62,000 nt of DNA from Cryptomeria japonica (GCF_030272615.1 NC_081411.1:830014160-830076159), one strand, 5' to 3'; numbered from the stretch's first letter, positions 33,291-46,165 are shown. Notes: generated from the sequence alone by a model not told the origin. Made by a program: numbers and translations.

Positions 33291-33873
33291 GTAATCCTAG
33301 AGAAATTCATGAATTAGCAATAAAAAGGATTTTTCGGTACTTACAAGGCACTTTAGATCTTGTATTATGGTATCCTAGAGATGAAAACTTTGAATTATAT
33401 GCATATACAGATGCAAATTGGGTAGGAGATTTGGATGATAGAAAAAGTACCACCAGCGGAGCATTTTTTTTGGAAACAGATTGATTTCTTGGTTGAGTAA
33501 GAAACAAAGTTGTACATCTCTATCAATAGCAGAATCAGAATATCTTGTAGCAGCAACTAACTGTACATGGGTATTATGGCTTAAGAAAATGTTGAAGGAC
33601 ATAAAGGTAAAATGGAAGGAACCTATTACTATCTATTGTGATAACACTGTAGCAATTGATATATCTAAGAATCCTATATTACATTCTAAAACCAAACATG
33701 TTTCTATCAAACTAAATTTTCTAGGGGAACATGTTGAAGAAAAGGAGATAAAACTGGTTTATGTGAATACTAAAGAGTAGATTGCAGATATTTTCACTAA
33801 ACCTTTGCCTAAGGAGACTTTTGAATATCTCAGAGATCAGTTTGGAGTCATACCCCCACTAATAGAGACTTAG
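33291..33873 (+). pseudogene. G RNase H
   Basis: The frame runs from the RT connection (RYLQGTLDLVLWYP) through AYTDANWVGD, which holds the first catalytic Asp. A frameshift near 33478 leads to SWLSKKQSCTSLSIAESEY, ITIYCDNTVAIDIS and SKTKHVSIKLNFLGEHV. A TAG at 33778 falls in the NTKEK position, and the tail ADIFTKPLPKETF ends at TAG 33871. Confidence 0.9.
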
Positions 33874-34241
33874 ATAGTTGATGATTGTCATCAACCGACA
33901 GAATTAATGGAGAAATCATTTTATTTCTGGCTTTGATGAGGAAGCTATTTCTCAGGGGGAGTAGTTGGTATATTGAATTGGTTGGTATTTTGTATATGAA
34001 CTTGGTTTTGTTGTAACTTTGGCATTTGATGTCAAAGGCAGAGTGATATCTATGGAAAAAACCATTATCTTTTGGGGAGAGATTGGTATGAAAAACATGT
34101 TACTTTCATGGGGAGAGATTGTCACTTTGGAGAGTTTACTTATACTCTGGTAATTGTTGGTACTTTGGTATTTGGCATTTCTATTTTGGCACTTTGATGG
34201 TTTTTCCATCTTGTGTTGCCATCAATGCCAAAGGGGGAGAT
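33874..34241 (+). other. G pre-3'-LTR region and polypurine tract
   Basis: This region is noncoding. The upstream polypurine-like motif GATGTCAAAGGCAGAGTG lies at about 34027 and the true tract AAAGGGGGAGAT at 34230-34241, abutting the LTR. Confidence 0.8.
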
Positions 34242-35292
34242 TGTTGGTATTTTGGTATGGTTTTTTCATTGATGTCAACACCTACTAAAACTCTAGCACT
34301 TTGGAGATCCAATAAACATTCATCGGCAAGCAAGTGACTTTTGCACAATCACCGGTATATGGTACACTAACAGGATATAATGATCATCGACACTTGGAAT
34401 GGCATGGAAAACACTTGGTAATGTTGAAGACATCATTTGGACATCTTGTCTTGGAGAATTGGTTATTGGTATATTCATATTTGTATATTTGTTGTTACCG
34501 GCAAATAGGTCCAGGTTATGCACCAATAGATTTATCTTTTCCAGATCAGCATGACACGCTATGGAGATGATTAAAAATTGTTGTAAATGCATTAAGCCAA
34601 CATGTTGAATCAGTTATTGCATCTGATATTGTATTGTTTGTAAAATGTTTTTATTGTAATATCTTGTAGAGCCGACCTACTAAAATTGGTCTTAGGTTAT
34701 GGTATAAATGTAAGATCTTATTTGTAAGATCGGATATGGAATGTGAAAAGGAATTGTAAGAAGGTATATACGAGATTAAGTAGAGCTATACATGCAGACA
34801 TCATTTGAAGGTGAAGCTAGGTTTTTGTGAAAGCATATCAGGACTACACCAGTACTGAATCCAGCATATGAAGATCCTATTTTGAGCAGTACATTCTTAT
34901 TGGATTTAACCATCCAATTGTAGTTAGTGTGACTCCCATTTGTGATTGAGTAGTGAGCTCTAGGTGCTTGGCCTTTCTGCATGTGCAGACCCCATTTATG
35001 TACACTTACTATCTGTAGTAGTATCATCTAATTGTGGGTAAGGTTTCCCATAGGGTTTTTCCCCTTATAGGGTTTCCACGTACAAATATTGGTGTTATGT
35101 GTTATGGATGACTTTATCCTTTTGTTTCATGCATTAATCCTTACTAGTATTGCAATTAACTATTAAAACTATCTACCAGCATATAAAACTAGTTTATCGA
35201 TATTAAGCAATAAATTGGTTAAGTTGCTTTTGGTTTAAAATTGTTAGACAACTGATTCACCCCCCCCTCTCAGTTGTCTCTGAGACCTAACG
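34242..35292 (+). repeat. G 3' LTR
   Basis: It is 1051 bp, from TGTTGG to CTAACG (last base changed). It keeps the 88 bp missing from the 5' copy (about 34318-34405). It has TATAAAT at 34703 and the CTGCATGTGCAG dyad at 34977-34988. Confidence 0.95.
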
Positions 35293-35297
35293 TTGAT

Positions 35298-36111
35298 CAT
35301 ACACATGTTCATATGGAGGAGGTCTATAATGATGTTGCGTATAAGGACCACCTAGTATAGAGTCATGATGAGGAATATAATATATGTTTTATCCATGTAT
35401 ACCATACTCTACAGGTATGTCATGAGTTTGTTCTGATGTGTTGCCCCCAAATTTGACGCGGGGTTTCCTTGTGTCCAAATTTTGATCATTCCTTTGGATA
35501 TCCAATTTCTTTGGTGGTTGATCCTTAGCATTGGTATGTGATTGATTATATTTTTCTGCATAAGACCTCCATAATGGTCTGTGAAGGTGAGTATCATATG
35601 CTTGACCATGTGTATGTGGGACCTCAGGTTTTTGAAACAAAGATGATGGTGATTCAGGAACCATATGTGGTGCTCTATTACCTCCACTATTAGGCCTCCT
35701 TTGATCCATGTTGAGGTGAGGTTGTCACAAAGGTCAATGTTCCATTATTTGAGACATGTCAAAATCATGAGGGATCTTGGCTTCACTTTGTGCCATCACT
35801 TGTAAGAAATATTGTCTATCTCTCCTCATTATTTCTTCAACCAATCTATGAAAATGGGGATCCATGATAGAGTCTTCCACTTCTACTAAATGTATTGAAA
35901 TGTTGTCCATATTGTCATTGTGTGTATCATTATTGTTTGTAGTGTCCATGTTCTCAACATTTGGAATGTTTCTATAGGCATCCATGTCAGGTAATGTGGT
36001 ATGATAAGAATTAATAAAGATATCATTGTCATACTCATAAGTACTCATGTGTGTGTACTCTTGAGCATCTTTAGTTTCTCTCCTAGATATTTGGGAACGG
36101 GTTTCAACCAT
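35298..36111 (-). pseudogene. E gag, N-terminal part
   Basis: On the minus strand it starts at ATG 36111 (MVETRSQISRRE). The polar N-terminal region is followed by RLVEEIMRRDRQYFLQVMA and IPHDFDMSQIM, a stop near 35731, then MDQRRPNSGG and a Pro/His-rich stretch down to the G insertion at 35297. It is co-linear with D's gag start at 15474. In E the frame is intact where D lost one base. No capsid core lies in this part. Confidence 0.85.
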
Positions 36112-38703
36112 GAACTAGGTATTGACCAAGATGTGTGAGACTAGATGAAAATGGAAAGAGTATGGAAGACCAAGAGTTGGATGAAATGTAAATGAATCTA
36201 AGTTTTACTTGCAATGTCCAAAGTGTAAGACCAAGTATATATGTAGTAGAGTAGGTGTGACTTCCAAAGAGATGATAGTTTCTCTTGATGAGGAAAGTTG
36301 ACCTTGACTCTATGTAAGACCAAATGAGACCCAAAGGTGATAGACCTTGATGAGGGACCACTTAGAAAAATGTTGTTGTATGTAGTGTGTTGACAAAGTA
36401 TGATGAGGACAAGCAAGTGACCTTTTGAGTCAAGTTTAGACAAATGTGAATATAATGCAAGATGTAAAGAAATGATGGACATTGTGAGACCCAGAAATAG
36501 GCTGAATTCTAGATGAAAACCTAGAGAGATAACCTAGGAAGCTCAATAAGTCTGAAACTCACCGTTCTTGTTTGCTGGAATGTAAAAGTTTTTCAATTCT
36601 GAACACAGACATGGTTCTAAAATTTAAGTGCAATTTTTCCAATTTGTGAAGTTGTTTATTGTGACCAAATCTAAATTTTTTACTGTTTTCCATGTCAAGA
36701 GGACACAATGTTGATGAGGACTCAATGTTTGCAAGTGTTTAGACTCGAAATGACTCAAAAGAAAGTGTTTTGTTTGCTGTAAAAATGTTTTGCATACACT
36801 TGAAGACACAAAAGACACAATGTTTGGAGGTTTGGTCTTGAATGTTTGATTGTTCAAAATAAGACAAGCACAATTCTTATGGTTGGCCAGGACAATAGTT
36901 GTTGATTCCACATGAAGCTATGCTATTTAGAGTGGATACTTAGATGCCTGACCCCACTGGATCTACCCTTGGCACTCACTTCTCAGGGCAGACAAGCATT
37001 AGTCTCCATGAAAACTCCTCGTGTAAAACTTTGTATCTCTACTAAGAACCATATGTGTGTGGGCTGCTCCAAAGGTCCGACCTCCTGCCCCAACAACTAG
37101 AAGGATTTTGGCTTCTAAAATAAAAAGGTGCTAGTAAGGGCATCCGCTCATGTGGCCATACATGTGGCACTTACAACTCTATAAATATAGAAGGCTCCTA
37201 GCCAGTAGGGGTTACACCCTACAACTAATCGAATAGATTTGATCAAACGGGTTTATGGGGAGACATAGTATCGGTATGAACTAATCAGCACATGTTATCT
37301 ATAGTTTTCACCATGAATACAATTGTTTATAGTGGTTCAGAAGAGGATGGCTTTTCCTTGCTACCACTTGGGTCGTTATCTCCTCACTAGTAGTCCTAAT
37401 GACCACATGGGGAGACATGCCCTCTAAAGATGAAACAAAAAGAGTCTATTGCCCAAGACACAAAAGACACTGGTTCAATTTTAGTGCACCAATTGAAGTG
37501 TTTGATAATCTATGAAAGCAAGGAACACAATAAAAAAGAAATTCCTTGTTAAGGTCTTGCAACAAAGATGTGTTAGTAGTTTGGATTGTTTCAAATGATC
37601 ACCCCTTCCTGCAAGCACACAAGTTAGGTCATTTTTAGATCCAAAAGACTTTGTGAAATGGGGGCCTTCGACAAAATGATTTTTTTGACCAATTCAAAGA
37701 TCTAATTCATGATAAAAAAAGACCAGCTATAACATTTCAAGAAATTTCCAGAAATGTAAGAAAATCCAAGAAATTTGCTAATTTGCTCCAAAAATTAATT
37801 TTTTATGAAAAATCATAAAAAAATCATATAAAATGCAAAATTGACCCAAAAAATATGAAATTTTTACTGGATACTCATAATAGTATTCCAAAACTACATC
37901 AAAAAATTTATACCAAATTTCCAAGATGTTTGTGAGATATGAGCAAAATAATGCAAAACCCTAATTTTCAAAGATCCAATTTTTTAGGAATGGTTTTGCA
38001 TTAAAATTAAAATCACAAAGAACATATCTTGTTTATAATTCTGAGATATTTCCAAAAATGTAAGAAAATCTGACAAATTTGCTAATTTTCTCTCAAAATT
38101 ACTTTTTTATTAAAATACATAAAAAATTCATAGAAACTTCAAATATGCTCCAAAAAATCTGAAATTTTTACTGAGCACCTTTGATAATGTTCTTGACCTA
38201 CAACAAACATTTAATGCCACAATTCAAAGTTTTTTGTGAGATCTAATCAAAATAATGAAAAAACCCTAATTTTTAAAGATCCGATTTTAAGGAAATATTT
38301 TGCATCAAAATTAAAATAAAAAAGATTAGATCATGTGTATAATTATGAGGGATTTCCAAAAATTTAAGAAAATCCAATAAATTCGCTCATTTGCTCTCAA
38401 AATTAATTTTTTTTGTCAAAAATCATAAAAATTCATAGAAAATGAAAATGTGCTCCAAAAATTTTGAATTTTGGATTGAGAGCTATTGATACTGTCTTCA
38501 ACCTTCCAGCAATATTTTGTGTGAAAATTCCAATCCATTTGTGAGATCGAAGCAAATCTCTCCAAGATCTTGATTTTGTGTCCAAAACCCTAGCTTCACA
38601 AGGTTATTCTCCAAATTGTTTACAAAACAACAATATAGGGTTAGAAAATCCTACAAAAAACATAGATCTAACAAAACTCCATGTCCCATAGGGCATGCCA
38701 AAA
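36112..38703 (-). other. E 5' leader with triplicated 304-bp repeat
   Basis: No gene. Three tandem copies of a roughly 304-bp AT-rich unit start near 37741, 38045 and 38349 (each with GATTTCCAAAAATGTAAGAAAA-like starts and CTCAAAATTAATTTTTT-like middles). The part 36800-37690 corresponds to D 13800-14700. The putative PBS lies next to the 5' LTR at 38684-38703. The proximal leader differs completely from D's. Confidence 0.65.
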
Positions 38704-39490
38704 TGTTTATGGTGATAACAAAAACAACAATATTGAAAGACTAAATGAATTCAACCACAAAACCCTAGCCTAACAATCAACAAAGATCCACCATAACATA
38801 TGAAGATTACGTAAGACAATGGAAATCAAATGAAATCACAAAGATTATACCATCACATGTCCAATAGGGTTTGGATCTCCATTATTCCTATCTCCATTGA
38901 TCTTGTTTGATATATTTGTTCTCAGATTTTATATGTGTACAAGAGCTCAACAAAGAACGGAAATGTGGTTGAAAGTAGGCTTGATTGCATATGCAAGTTT
39001 GAAAGTGTAATGTAGTCGAGAAGTCAATTGATCAGGGTTGATAATGAAGGAAGCATTTCTTTATATAGAAGATACTATATGAAATGGAGGGATAAGATTG
39101 AGAGGTGTAAAAGATAAATGGTCAGCTATGATTAGAGGGTAGGTAGAGGAAATAAGAAAATAATGAGAGGGTAGGTAGTGTAGGAATTAAGAGATGAATG
39201 ACATGTGTCATGGGTGGAAAAGGTTAATGAATTAATTAAATAAATAAAGATTCATTTAATTAATAGAAGAAGTGGGATCAATTAAATAAATAAGATATTT
39301 ATTTAATTTAAGAAAAGGGACAATTTAAATAAATAAAGGCATTTATTTAAATGAGAAATAAGGCTAGAAGAGGATAAATGAATTAATTAAATAAATAAAG
39401 ATTTATGTAATTAATAGAAGAATTAAGCTAAAGTAATTAAATAAATAAAGATATTTATTTAATTAGACAGGACAATTTTAGGTGTCTACA
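38704..39490 (-). repeat. E 5' LTR
   Basis: It runs from TGTTTATGGTG to GGTGTCTACA (complements of the CACCATAAACA and TGTAGACACC ends), 787 bp. TATATAA on the minus strand is at 39061-39067. U3 palindromes lie at 39230-39470. Confidence 0.9.
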
Positions 39491-39495
39491 GATAC

Positions 39496-39954
39496 CTCTG
39501 CCAAAACCTTGTTGGTAAATGAATCTGCTTACATAGAACAATCTTTGCTCTACTCTGCTCTTATTCTCTCACAAGATAAACACATCAAAATGTATATATA
39601 GTTATTCGATCTCATATACCGCTTACATACATACCTACATACATACTTTCTTACATTACAAATGACCTAGAAGATCTCATACATATATGAGTCTTTACAA
39701 TACATCATGTCGGCCATACAAATAATATTACATTACAATACATTTCGCATAAACAATATTATTTCCAAGTTGGCTTGGAATGCTAGTATAATTTGATGTC
39801 GGTGTGAACTGGATGCCAGTGTGAATAAGCTTTGTAGTGACTGTTGGTGCCAGTAGGTGAAGTCTATTGTAGGTAGAACCTTTGAACCGTGTTACCAGTT
39901 GGTTGCCATCAGTGACAACATCAACCATTCTCATCTGAGTGTATAATGCCAACA
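39496..39954 (-). repeat. F 3' LTR, outer (U3) half
   Basis: It continues 20964-21413 after E and ends ATGCCAACA (complement of the TGTTGGCAT start). It matches 46616-47039. Together the halves give about 909 bp against 874 bp for the 5' copy. Confidence 0.9.
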
Positions 39955-40332
39955 ATCTTCTCCTTTGGCATTGATGAAAACACTCATGCGAAATATCAAA
40001 ACTGATATCCAAAATTGAAAGTGCTCCTCCTAAGAAAATGATTCCTTCTATTCACATTTCAATGCCTTACTCTATACATTTTCTCATCATACCACTCCCC
40101 CTTTGACATCAATGACAAAGGATGTCAAAAGAATAAAAAATTCAAAATTTACCTAGAAACCCGTAGCCGGTTATGTACAATCTGAAAAATGTCTGCCAAA
40201 ACAAAGTTAAGACTACAAAAACTTTGTGCTATCAAAAATTATAGTCTCTGTCTATCGGCTCATCCCGGTGAGATAATGCATTTGTTTCTCTGGTGACCTA
40301 TCTCCTTGAATAGTTGCCTTGGTTAGCTCATT
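39955..40332 (-). other. F pre-3'-LTR region and polypurine tracts
   Basis: The polypurine tract is the complement of ATCTTCTCCTTTGGC at 39955-39969. A second, copia-like motif (complement of CACTCCCCCTTTGACATCAATG) lies at 40085-40106. The layout is the same as in A, C and G. No gene. Confidence 0.75.
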
Positions 40333-43300
40333 CTAGTGTGTTAACAAATTATCCAATCTAGGACCAAGTTTGTTCTTTAACTCCTGGGTTTTCATCTTCA
40401 ACCTTGCTTTCTTTCTTTCCAATTTCTCAATCTTCTCTTCATAAATAGCCATCTCTTGATCCAAAACTGATGTGAGTTCCGAAGAACCAATCATATTGTT
40501 AACAATGTCACCAATCTCTTTTTGTGTTTTCCTTATTTGCTCATCAATATCTTCTGTTAGATGGCGAGGTTTGCATGCTTTCCTATACAATTCCTTGTAT
40601 TCCTGAATGGTGGAATTCAGTGCTAGTAACAATGAATCAATCTATTTTGTATAGTCCTTTATTATTTTGTCAAAGAAATTTTTCTTTTCTTTATTAACTC
40701 TTTCCTGAATAGTTTCCTCATTTATTTTATCTACTATCTGAATGTTAGAAGAAATGAATTTGAACAATGTGTCCAATTTACGTATAGACTGAACAATGTG
40801 ATCCACCTTGCACGTCAGTGCAATCATTTACAAAATTGGTAGAGATTCATCAATAGCCTTAAATGCCAAGGCATTGCATTCTGTTATCTTCTTTATGGAA
40901 TCTAATAATACATCAATAACATTTGTCAGTTTGTAATCCATAGTAGAAGTACTAGGAGGAGTGCTAGGTTCTGCAATAATTTTCTTCTCTTCTCCAGATA
41001 CCTGTTCAGTTACCTTAACCTCTTCTTTATCCACTTTCTCTTCCTTATTTTCATTCTTATTCTCATTCTTATTTTCTGTTAGTTCTGATTGTGTCTGTTC
41101 TTTTTCTTTTTCTATTTCTGCCAGTATCTCAATATTCTACTGAGTGTCAATAGTCTTGACTAGTGATTCAAAGATCTCAACACTTATAGCTTCAAATTTC
41201 TTTTCCTCTGTACTTTCCTTATCCATTACAATATTTATGTCCCGAGTGTCAACATTCATTGTGAATAAAATGTTTGACTCAAGATTAATATCATCTTCTT
41301 TCACTTCCTTTGACTTCTCTTCTTCGGGCTGATTTTGTATTTCTGGCGGTGCCTCTGATACTGCCGGTGGGGTTACCTGTGTTAGTGGCAATAAGTTGTC
41401 CTTAACTATGATGTTAGGTACACTGCCAACCTTACGCTTACCTTTATCTAATTTCTGATATACTTTAGTAAATGATTTATCAACTTTCTATCTATCTTTC
41501 TCTTCTCTCTTCTCTTTCTCAACAAAGAATATATCCCACTTATCCACTATTTCATTTGCAATCTCCTTTACTTTTTTGGCCATGAGGCTTACTTGCCGGT
41601 GACCACTCACAAAAGGAGTCATGTTAGCTTTAGATATCAGATCATCAATTTCTTTCTTAGACTTAACAGGATGAACTGCTAATAGAGCCTCAACCTTTAA
41701 TTTCTTATCTAACTCCATAATAGACATTCTTTTGGCTTCAAGTCTCAAATATAGATCATTAGGAAGAACATATATAACATCAATAAGAACCTCCTTATAT
41801 ATATCTAGATACAAAATTATACTTTCCTCAATAGTATCCTTATCTGAATCCTTAAAAGAATGATAGAACTTACTAACATTATCGAGATTTCCTTCTTGAG
41901 TTATTTCATTATCCAACTCTTCTAGTGAAAGAGTACTTGGTTCCTTTAGTTCCAGTTGTTTCTTTGGTGTGACTTTCTTCTTGGGACCACTAGGCTCTCT
42001 CACAGCCTATTGTTTCTTTCTAAGTGTTCTTGATTTCTTTGGTGATGGAGCACATACCGGTGAGGGTTTTCTCTTCTTTGTTTCCATCCTTTTGAATTCA
42101 ACAGCCTTATCACTATTAGAGTCAGATAAGGTATCCATAGGAGAAATATGTGGTACCAGTTGTTGTTTTGATTTTCTTTCTTGTTCAACAACACCCCTCA
42201 TCGGATCAAGTTTCAACAAGCCCTTTTTAACAACTTCAACAAACTTTGAAGCATTTTTTATTACTTTGTCTCTTTTCTTCCTTTGTTTCTGAACTTCAAC
42301 ACCTTTTTCAATAGTTTTAGCATTACCAAAGATCTTCTCAGTGGGTTCCTGTGGAGCATCTAGAAGTATCTTTGCATAAGATTCTAGAATGTGTAAATCC
42401 ACTTCATAGCCCATCTCAGTTATCCAAATAGTTCTAGGTGTAACTGCCTCCATCCATATTTCATCTCTTTTCACAACAAAGCATATATGTTTGTCATATT
42501 TGTCTACAATTCTCTGAGGGATTTTTTCCCTTTGCTTCATTTTAGCTTGAAAGTCCTTGAAGTACTCTTTTACCAATTTGTTACCATCTGAAGCCATGCC
42601 GGTAATTGCCTCCTTAATATGTTTTCTAACAGAAATATCATAGGAAAAGTCCTTGTGGCCTATACTAGGAATATCCTTTGAGAAATATAGCATTAAGAAT
42701 ACAATCAAATTCCCAAACTTGAAAGTTCCCTTCTTATCGCCTTTAATTTATACCAATTTTTCTAACAGTTCATCTTTCAGCCATTCACAAATGTCAATTT
42801 TAGCATTATTCATAATCATCTCATAGACACTATGAATGCATAGTCTGGAAACAAAATTCAGACTCTTAGTAAGAGCAACTTTGTATCTAATAACCATACT
42901 AGCATATTTGACATTGTTATCAGTTATATCACTAACCCTAAGTGATATGTTATCTGATGTTGTGCCGATTAAGTTCATAACCTCTTTGTTTGGAATTTTC
43001 TTTTTCTTCTCAGGCCTAGTGCTAGTAGAAGGTAAACTTTTAACAACCCTAATTGCTTCCTTAGTGATTTTGAAAACTGAATCTAACCACAAAAATTTAC
43101 TGTGAACTCTGCTAAGAACATAAAGGACAATCTCATCTGAAAAATTCAGGCATGTGAAGGATGTCAATGAGCCCTAAATCTTCAACAACCTTGTGTTCTA
43201 GTTTAACTATACCTTGTTTGTTAGTAATAACATTCATGAACATATTCTTTAAATCCTCGGACCCTAAATCTTCAATGTTATAGTGAATTTATGCCCTAGG

Positions 43301-43465
43301 GTCTTCAGCAAATGCGACTCCTTTTGGGATTTTTGAAAATGCACCAATGGAGTCATCCAACTTTTCTATCTTAGGGATTATCTTAAAGACTAGTCTAGGA
43401 TGCTTGATATTTTCCACAATAGTAGGGTTTGCAATGAATTCAAGAACGGAAGATGAGGAAGCCAT
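40333..43465 (-). pseudogene. F ORF2: long charged protein of unknown family
   Basis: Minus-strand reading from ATG 43465 (MASSSSVLEFIANPTIV) is about 1,040 codons long, with one frameshift (an extra T near 43155) and single stops at about 42745, 42004, 41485, 41134, 40828 and 40639, all in one frame. An N-terminal globular-looking part (RVHSKFLWLDS, GTFKFGNLIVFLMLYF near 42700, YEVDLHILESYAKILLDAP near 42350) precedes a Lys/Arg-rich zone (42180-41950), an acidic zone (41390-41040) and a C-terminal coiled coil (40632-40333, YEEKIEKLERKKARLKMK). I see no transmembrane segment or enzyme motif. H has a co-linear homologue. I do not recognise the family. A distant link to plant-transposon or envelope-like ORFs is possible but untested. 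Confidence 0.7.
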
Positions 43466-43781
43466 TTCGTAAGATAAATACCTTTGATTGTCGAATGCAA
43501 GTGAAAACCTTGGATGCCTTGAAAAATCTTTACTGCTTTGCTTCTTGAATGTCAGTGCTCTACTTCTGTGCTCTTCGAATACTTGAATGCTTTGGTAAGT
43601 TGAAATCAGAAATTCAAGTGCTTTATAACCAAAAACTTAATCTTACAACCACATTAAATGCTTCACTGGTTAAGTGAATACTCAACATATGTGCCAGTAA
43701 AGAAGAAATATGACTTCTTACCACCATTTGAGGGTAAATGCGTGATCTTCAATTAGTTGCCTTACCCTTAAGGATTATTCC

Positions 43782-46094
43782 TTAGTTAGATGAAGAATCT
43801 CCTATTGGTGTAGGATTGCCCTGTTCTGCTAGTGCAGAGACATATTCATCATTTCTCTGATCTCTCTTCCTGATCCATTGTTTAGAAAATTATTGCTTGA
43901 TTTCATTCACCTTTTCTTTGCCTTTGTCATTAGATCCTTTGTTGTTTGCCTATACAGTCTTACTTCTGCAAAATCTTGCAATATGCCCAATCTTGTTACA
44001 TGCATAACAAGTTACATTGTTTCTTTGAATAGCTTTTCCATAACCTTGACCGGTTTGAGTTATGCATTGATTAGATAGATGTCCAAATCTACCACAAAAA
44101 TAGCATTTTACATTCATTATGCAATTGTTCAAGTTACGACCATTTTTATTGCATTTGGAACATTGACCATTAGATGAGTTTGTATTCTAATTATTCCTAA
44201 ATCTGCACTGATTTGACCAAATTTGTTACAATTAAAACATTAGCCATTGAATTTGTAAGCATTAGGTTGCCTTATCGGTTTGTTGTGATCATGATTGTTT
44301 GCAGTTCCGAAACTTTCTCTATGTTCAAATCCAAGTCCAACTATTTCTCCATCAATGTTTTGACTTTTCAACATATCATCAAGCTTATCTGAACTCTTTT
44401 TGAATTTGTCTTTGTATTCATTTGTAGTGACCAAATCACCTTCCAAAGTGCTAACTTGTCTCATTAGTTCCTCTTTGTCATGTTGCATGTGAATCAAATC
44501 TGTTTTAAGCATATCATTTTCATAATCAAGCCTTGGAGATTCATCCGATCTTTCATTAAGTCTTATGGACAAATCTTCTTCACTCCTCTTTCTATCTTCA
44601 ATATCCTTATATAGTCTCATGGTTAAGTCTTGCATCTCATTCTTCATGTTACTGTTCTCTTGTCTCAGTTTCTCTGCAATATCTCAAAGAATTTGATTTT
44701 CTTCATCATCTTGGTTTTGCAGTTGCACATGTAATTCTTTTCTCTTATTCTTTGCTATGACTAGGTTTTCTTGAATTGCTTTGATGAATTCCCGAGCAGA
44801 TCTAATTTCATATTCTAGTTTGATATTCTTCAATTTTTCTACATCAAAATCTTCAAGAGCTCCTTCCAACTATGTTACTACTTATCAAATTGCCATTAGT
44901 TTTATATACAAAGTCATTCTAGATACTCTAGTCGGTTACCACTACCAAAATATTTAGTCGGTATGAACAGCCTAGTCGGTTATAGAAGGAAAATAGTCAC
45001 AAAGCCCAGTATACACCGAGTTGTCTACCGAGTGTTATTTCATGTCTACTAAGCAGTAAAGATAATACACCGAGTTGATATACACCGAGTGAAATGTGCT
45101 ACCAGATTCATTGATCCTGGACACACATATGAAAACATGGTACAAGATCGAGGCACATAGAACTGTTATCACATTGGAAATTGCACATACATATTTTCTA
45201 TAATTTTGAGGTCATCTAACCAATGAAATATTTTTCATGGTTATTTATTCGAGAAATCATGTTTGTAAGATCGAAGCAATGAATCAGATCATCGACATAA
45301 GAAGTCTATTTATACAGCATGAATTTAGGGTTAGAAACATGTGTGAATGTGAGAAATGTGTGTGTATATGTGTATGAAGCAAGACTTATGTGATACATGA
45401 GAAATCACAGAGTATTATGACTATTACAGAGACACAAAGATCACTAAGAAGGTTAACAGCGAACAGTCAAGGAACAAAGTAAACAGAAGGGTTTACCGAG
45501 TTACTTTATGAGTTACCGAGGTATGCTATAGGCAAGGTAATCTTATTTTGAGCACATAGAATCTGCTACAGCATTTCAGATGTAAAGTTGCAGATATTTG
45601 TAAAGTCTTATTGTAATATTTTGAAGTTGTAAGAGAAACCTTTAATAGGGTAAAAGACTCTAATCAAGTCTATAAATTGTAAATCCTCTAACTAGGTGTA
45701 GCATATATATAGTGTTGTAAAATCCTTTAGCAAGGTAGATCTAACAGATCTTGTTACTCCTAACAAGGTAAGCTATCAGAAATAGCTAAATATGTAGCTC
45801 TAACCGAGCACTCTTTATTATTGCAGTAGTGAAGTTGTGGGTGCCATCCCCATCACAGTTTTTCTCTCTAACCAAGAGTTTCTGCGTAACCAAAATATAT
45901 GTGTTATGGAGTGAATCATGTATGATTGTTACTCATTTGTTTTAGCTTTATGCTATGTTACAATAGTTTTTGGTTTATGCATAACAGTAAAGATATTGTT
46001 GAGAAAAGGATTTGAAGTACTAACTCACCCCTCCCCTCTCAATACATTAGCTTTCCATATTGGGCCTAACAAACTGTTGTCTCAAACTTTTCAT
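43782..46094 (-). pseudogene. F ORF1: coiled-coil protein with CCHC knuckles, split by solo LTR
   Basis: It starts at ATG 46094 (MKSLRQQ), about 70 nt after the PBS. The solo LTR I (44873-46071) splits the frame after the first few codons, and the frame matches across it once one target copy is disregarded. A long coiled coil follows (44867-44330; e.g. MKNEMQDLTMRLYKDIEDR), then a YKFNG word and four CX2CX4HX4C-type knuckles. Two are intact (CYFCGRFGHLSNQC, CYACNKIGHIARFC, 44110-43965) and two are degraded. A basic tail ends at a TAA at 43782. A frameshift lies near 44200. Probable nucleic-acid binding; it resembles a Gag nucleocapsid but has no copia Gag core. Confidence 0.75.
44873..46071 (+). 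mobile_element. Solo LTR I (copia) inserted in F ORF1
   Basis: It runs from TGTTACTACT to GGCCTAACA, 1199 bp, flanked by AACTA (44868-44872) and AACTG (46072-46076), a 4-of-5 target duplication. No internal sequence or second LTR is present. U5 features: CTCCTAACAAGG-like words at 45640-45900, GTGGGTGCCATCCCCATC near 45840, and a C-run at 46027-46040. It resembles the LTR types at 1-504 and B. It probably formed by recombination between the two LTRs of a full element. Confidence 0.85.
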
Positions 46095-46151
46095 TGGTAC
46101 CAGTTTCAAAATCTTCCTCAAGTTGTTAGGCTTTTGTAAATAGAGGACCAG

Positions 46152-46163
46152 GCTCTGATACCA
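46152..46163 (-). other. F primer binding site (initiator-Met tRNA)
   Basis: The plus strand shows GCTCTGATACCA, the perfect complement of TGGTATCAGAGC, 2 nt from the F 5' LTR. The leader word (complement ATCTTCCTCAAGTTGTTAGG) is at 46111-46130. Confidence 0.95.
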
Positions 46164-46165
46164 AT

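Larger units (their letters stand above)
28713..35292 (+). mobile_element. Ty1/copia element G, full length, innermost
   Basis: It is complete, with LTRs 28713-29675 and 34242-35292. The target duplication TTGAT (28708-28712, 35293-35297) is perfect. It is inserted in E gag in the opposite orientation. It is the same family as A, with better preserved gag, integrase and RT. The hand-counted LTR difference is about 6% over about 410 bp, apart from an 88-bp length difference. Stops, frameshifts and a protease active-site change make it inactive. Confidence 0.95.
21414..39490 (-). mobile_element. Ty3/gypsy (Tat-like) element E, gag-protease only
   Basis: LTRs are 21414-22200 and 38704-39490 (787 bp each). 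Target copies are AATAC (21409-21413) and GATAC (39491-39495). On the minus strand it reads leader, gag, protease, a linker, and an integrase C-terminal tail; a PMD relic lies antisense (plus strand) before the 3' LTR. RT, RNase H and the integrase core are absent. Element G is inserted in its gag. Hand comparison of about 430 bp of the LTR pair gives roughly 5-6% difference. It is the same family as D but with a different proximal leader. Confidence 0.9.

Noticed and set aside
40961-43105. Ser/Phe-rich plus-strand open frames opposite F ORF2
   Set aside because: They mirror the Lys/Glu-rich minus-strand coding sequence. The minus strand has the homologue in H.
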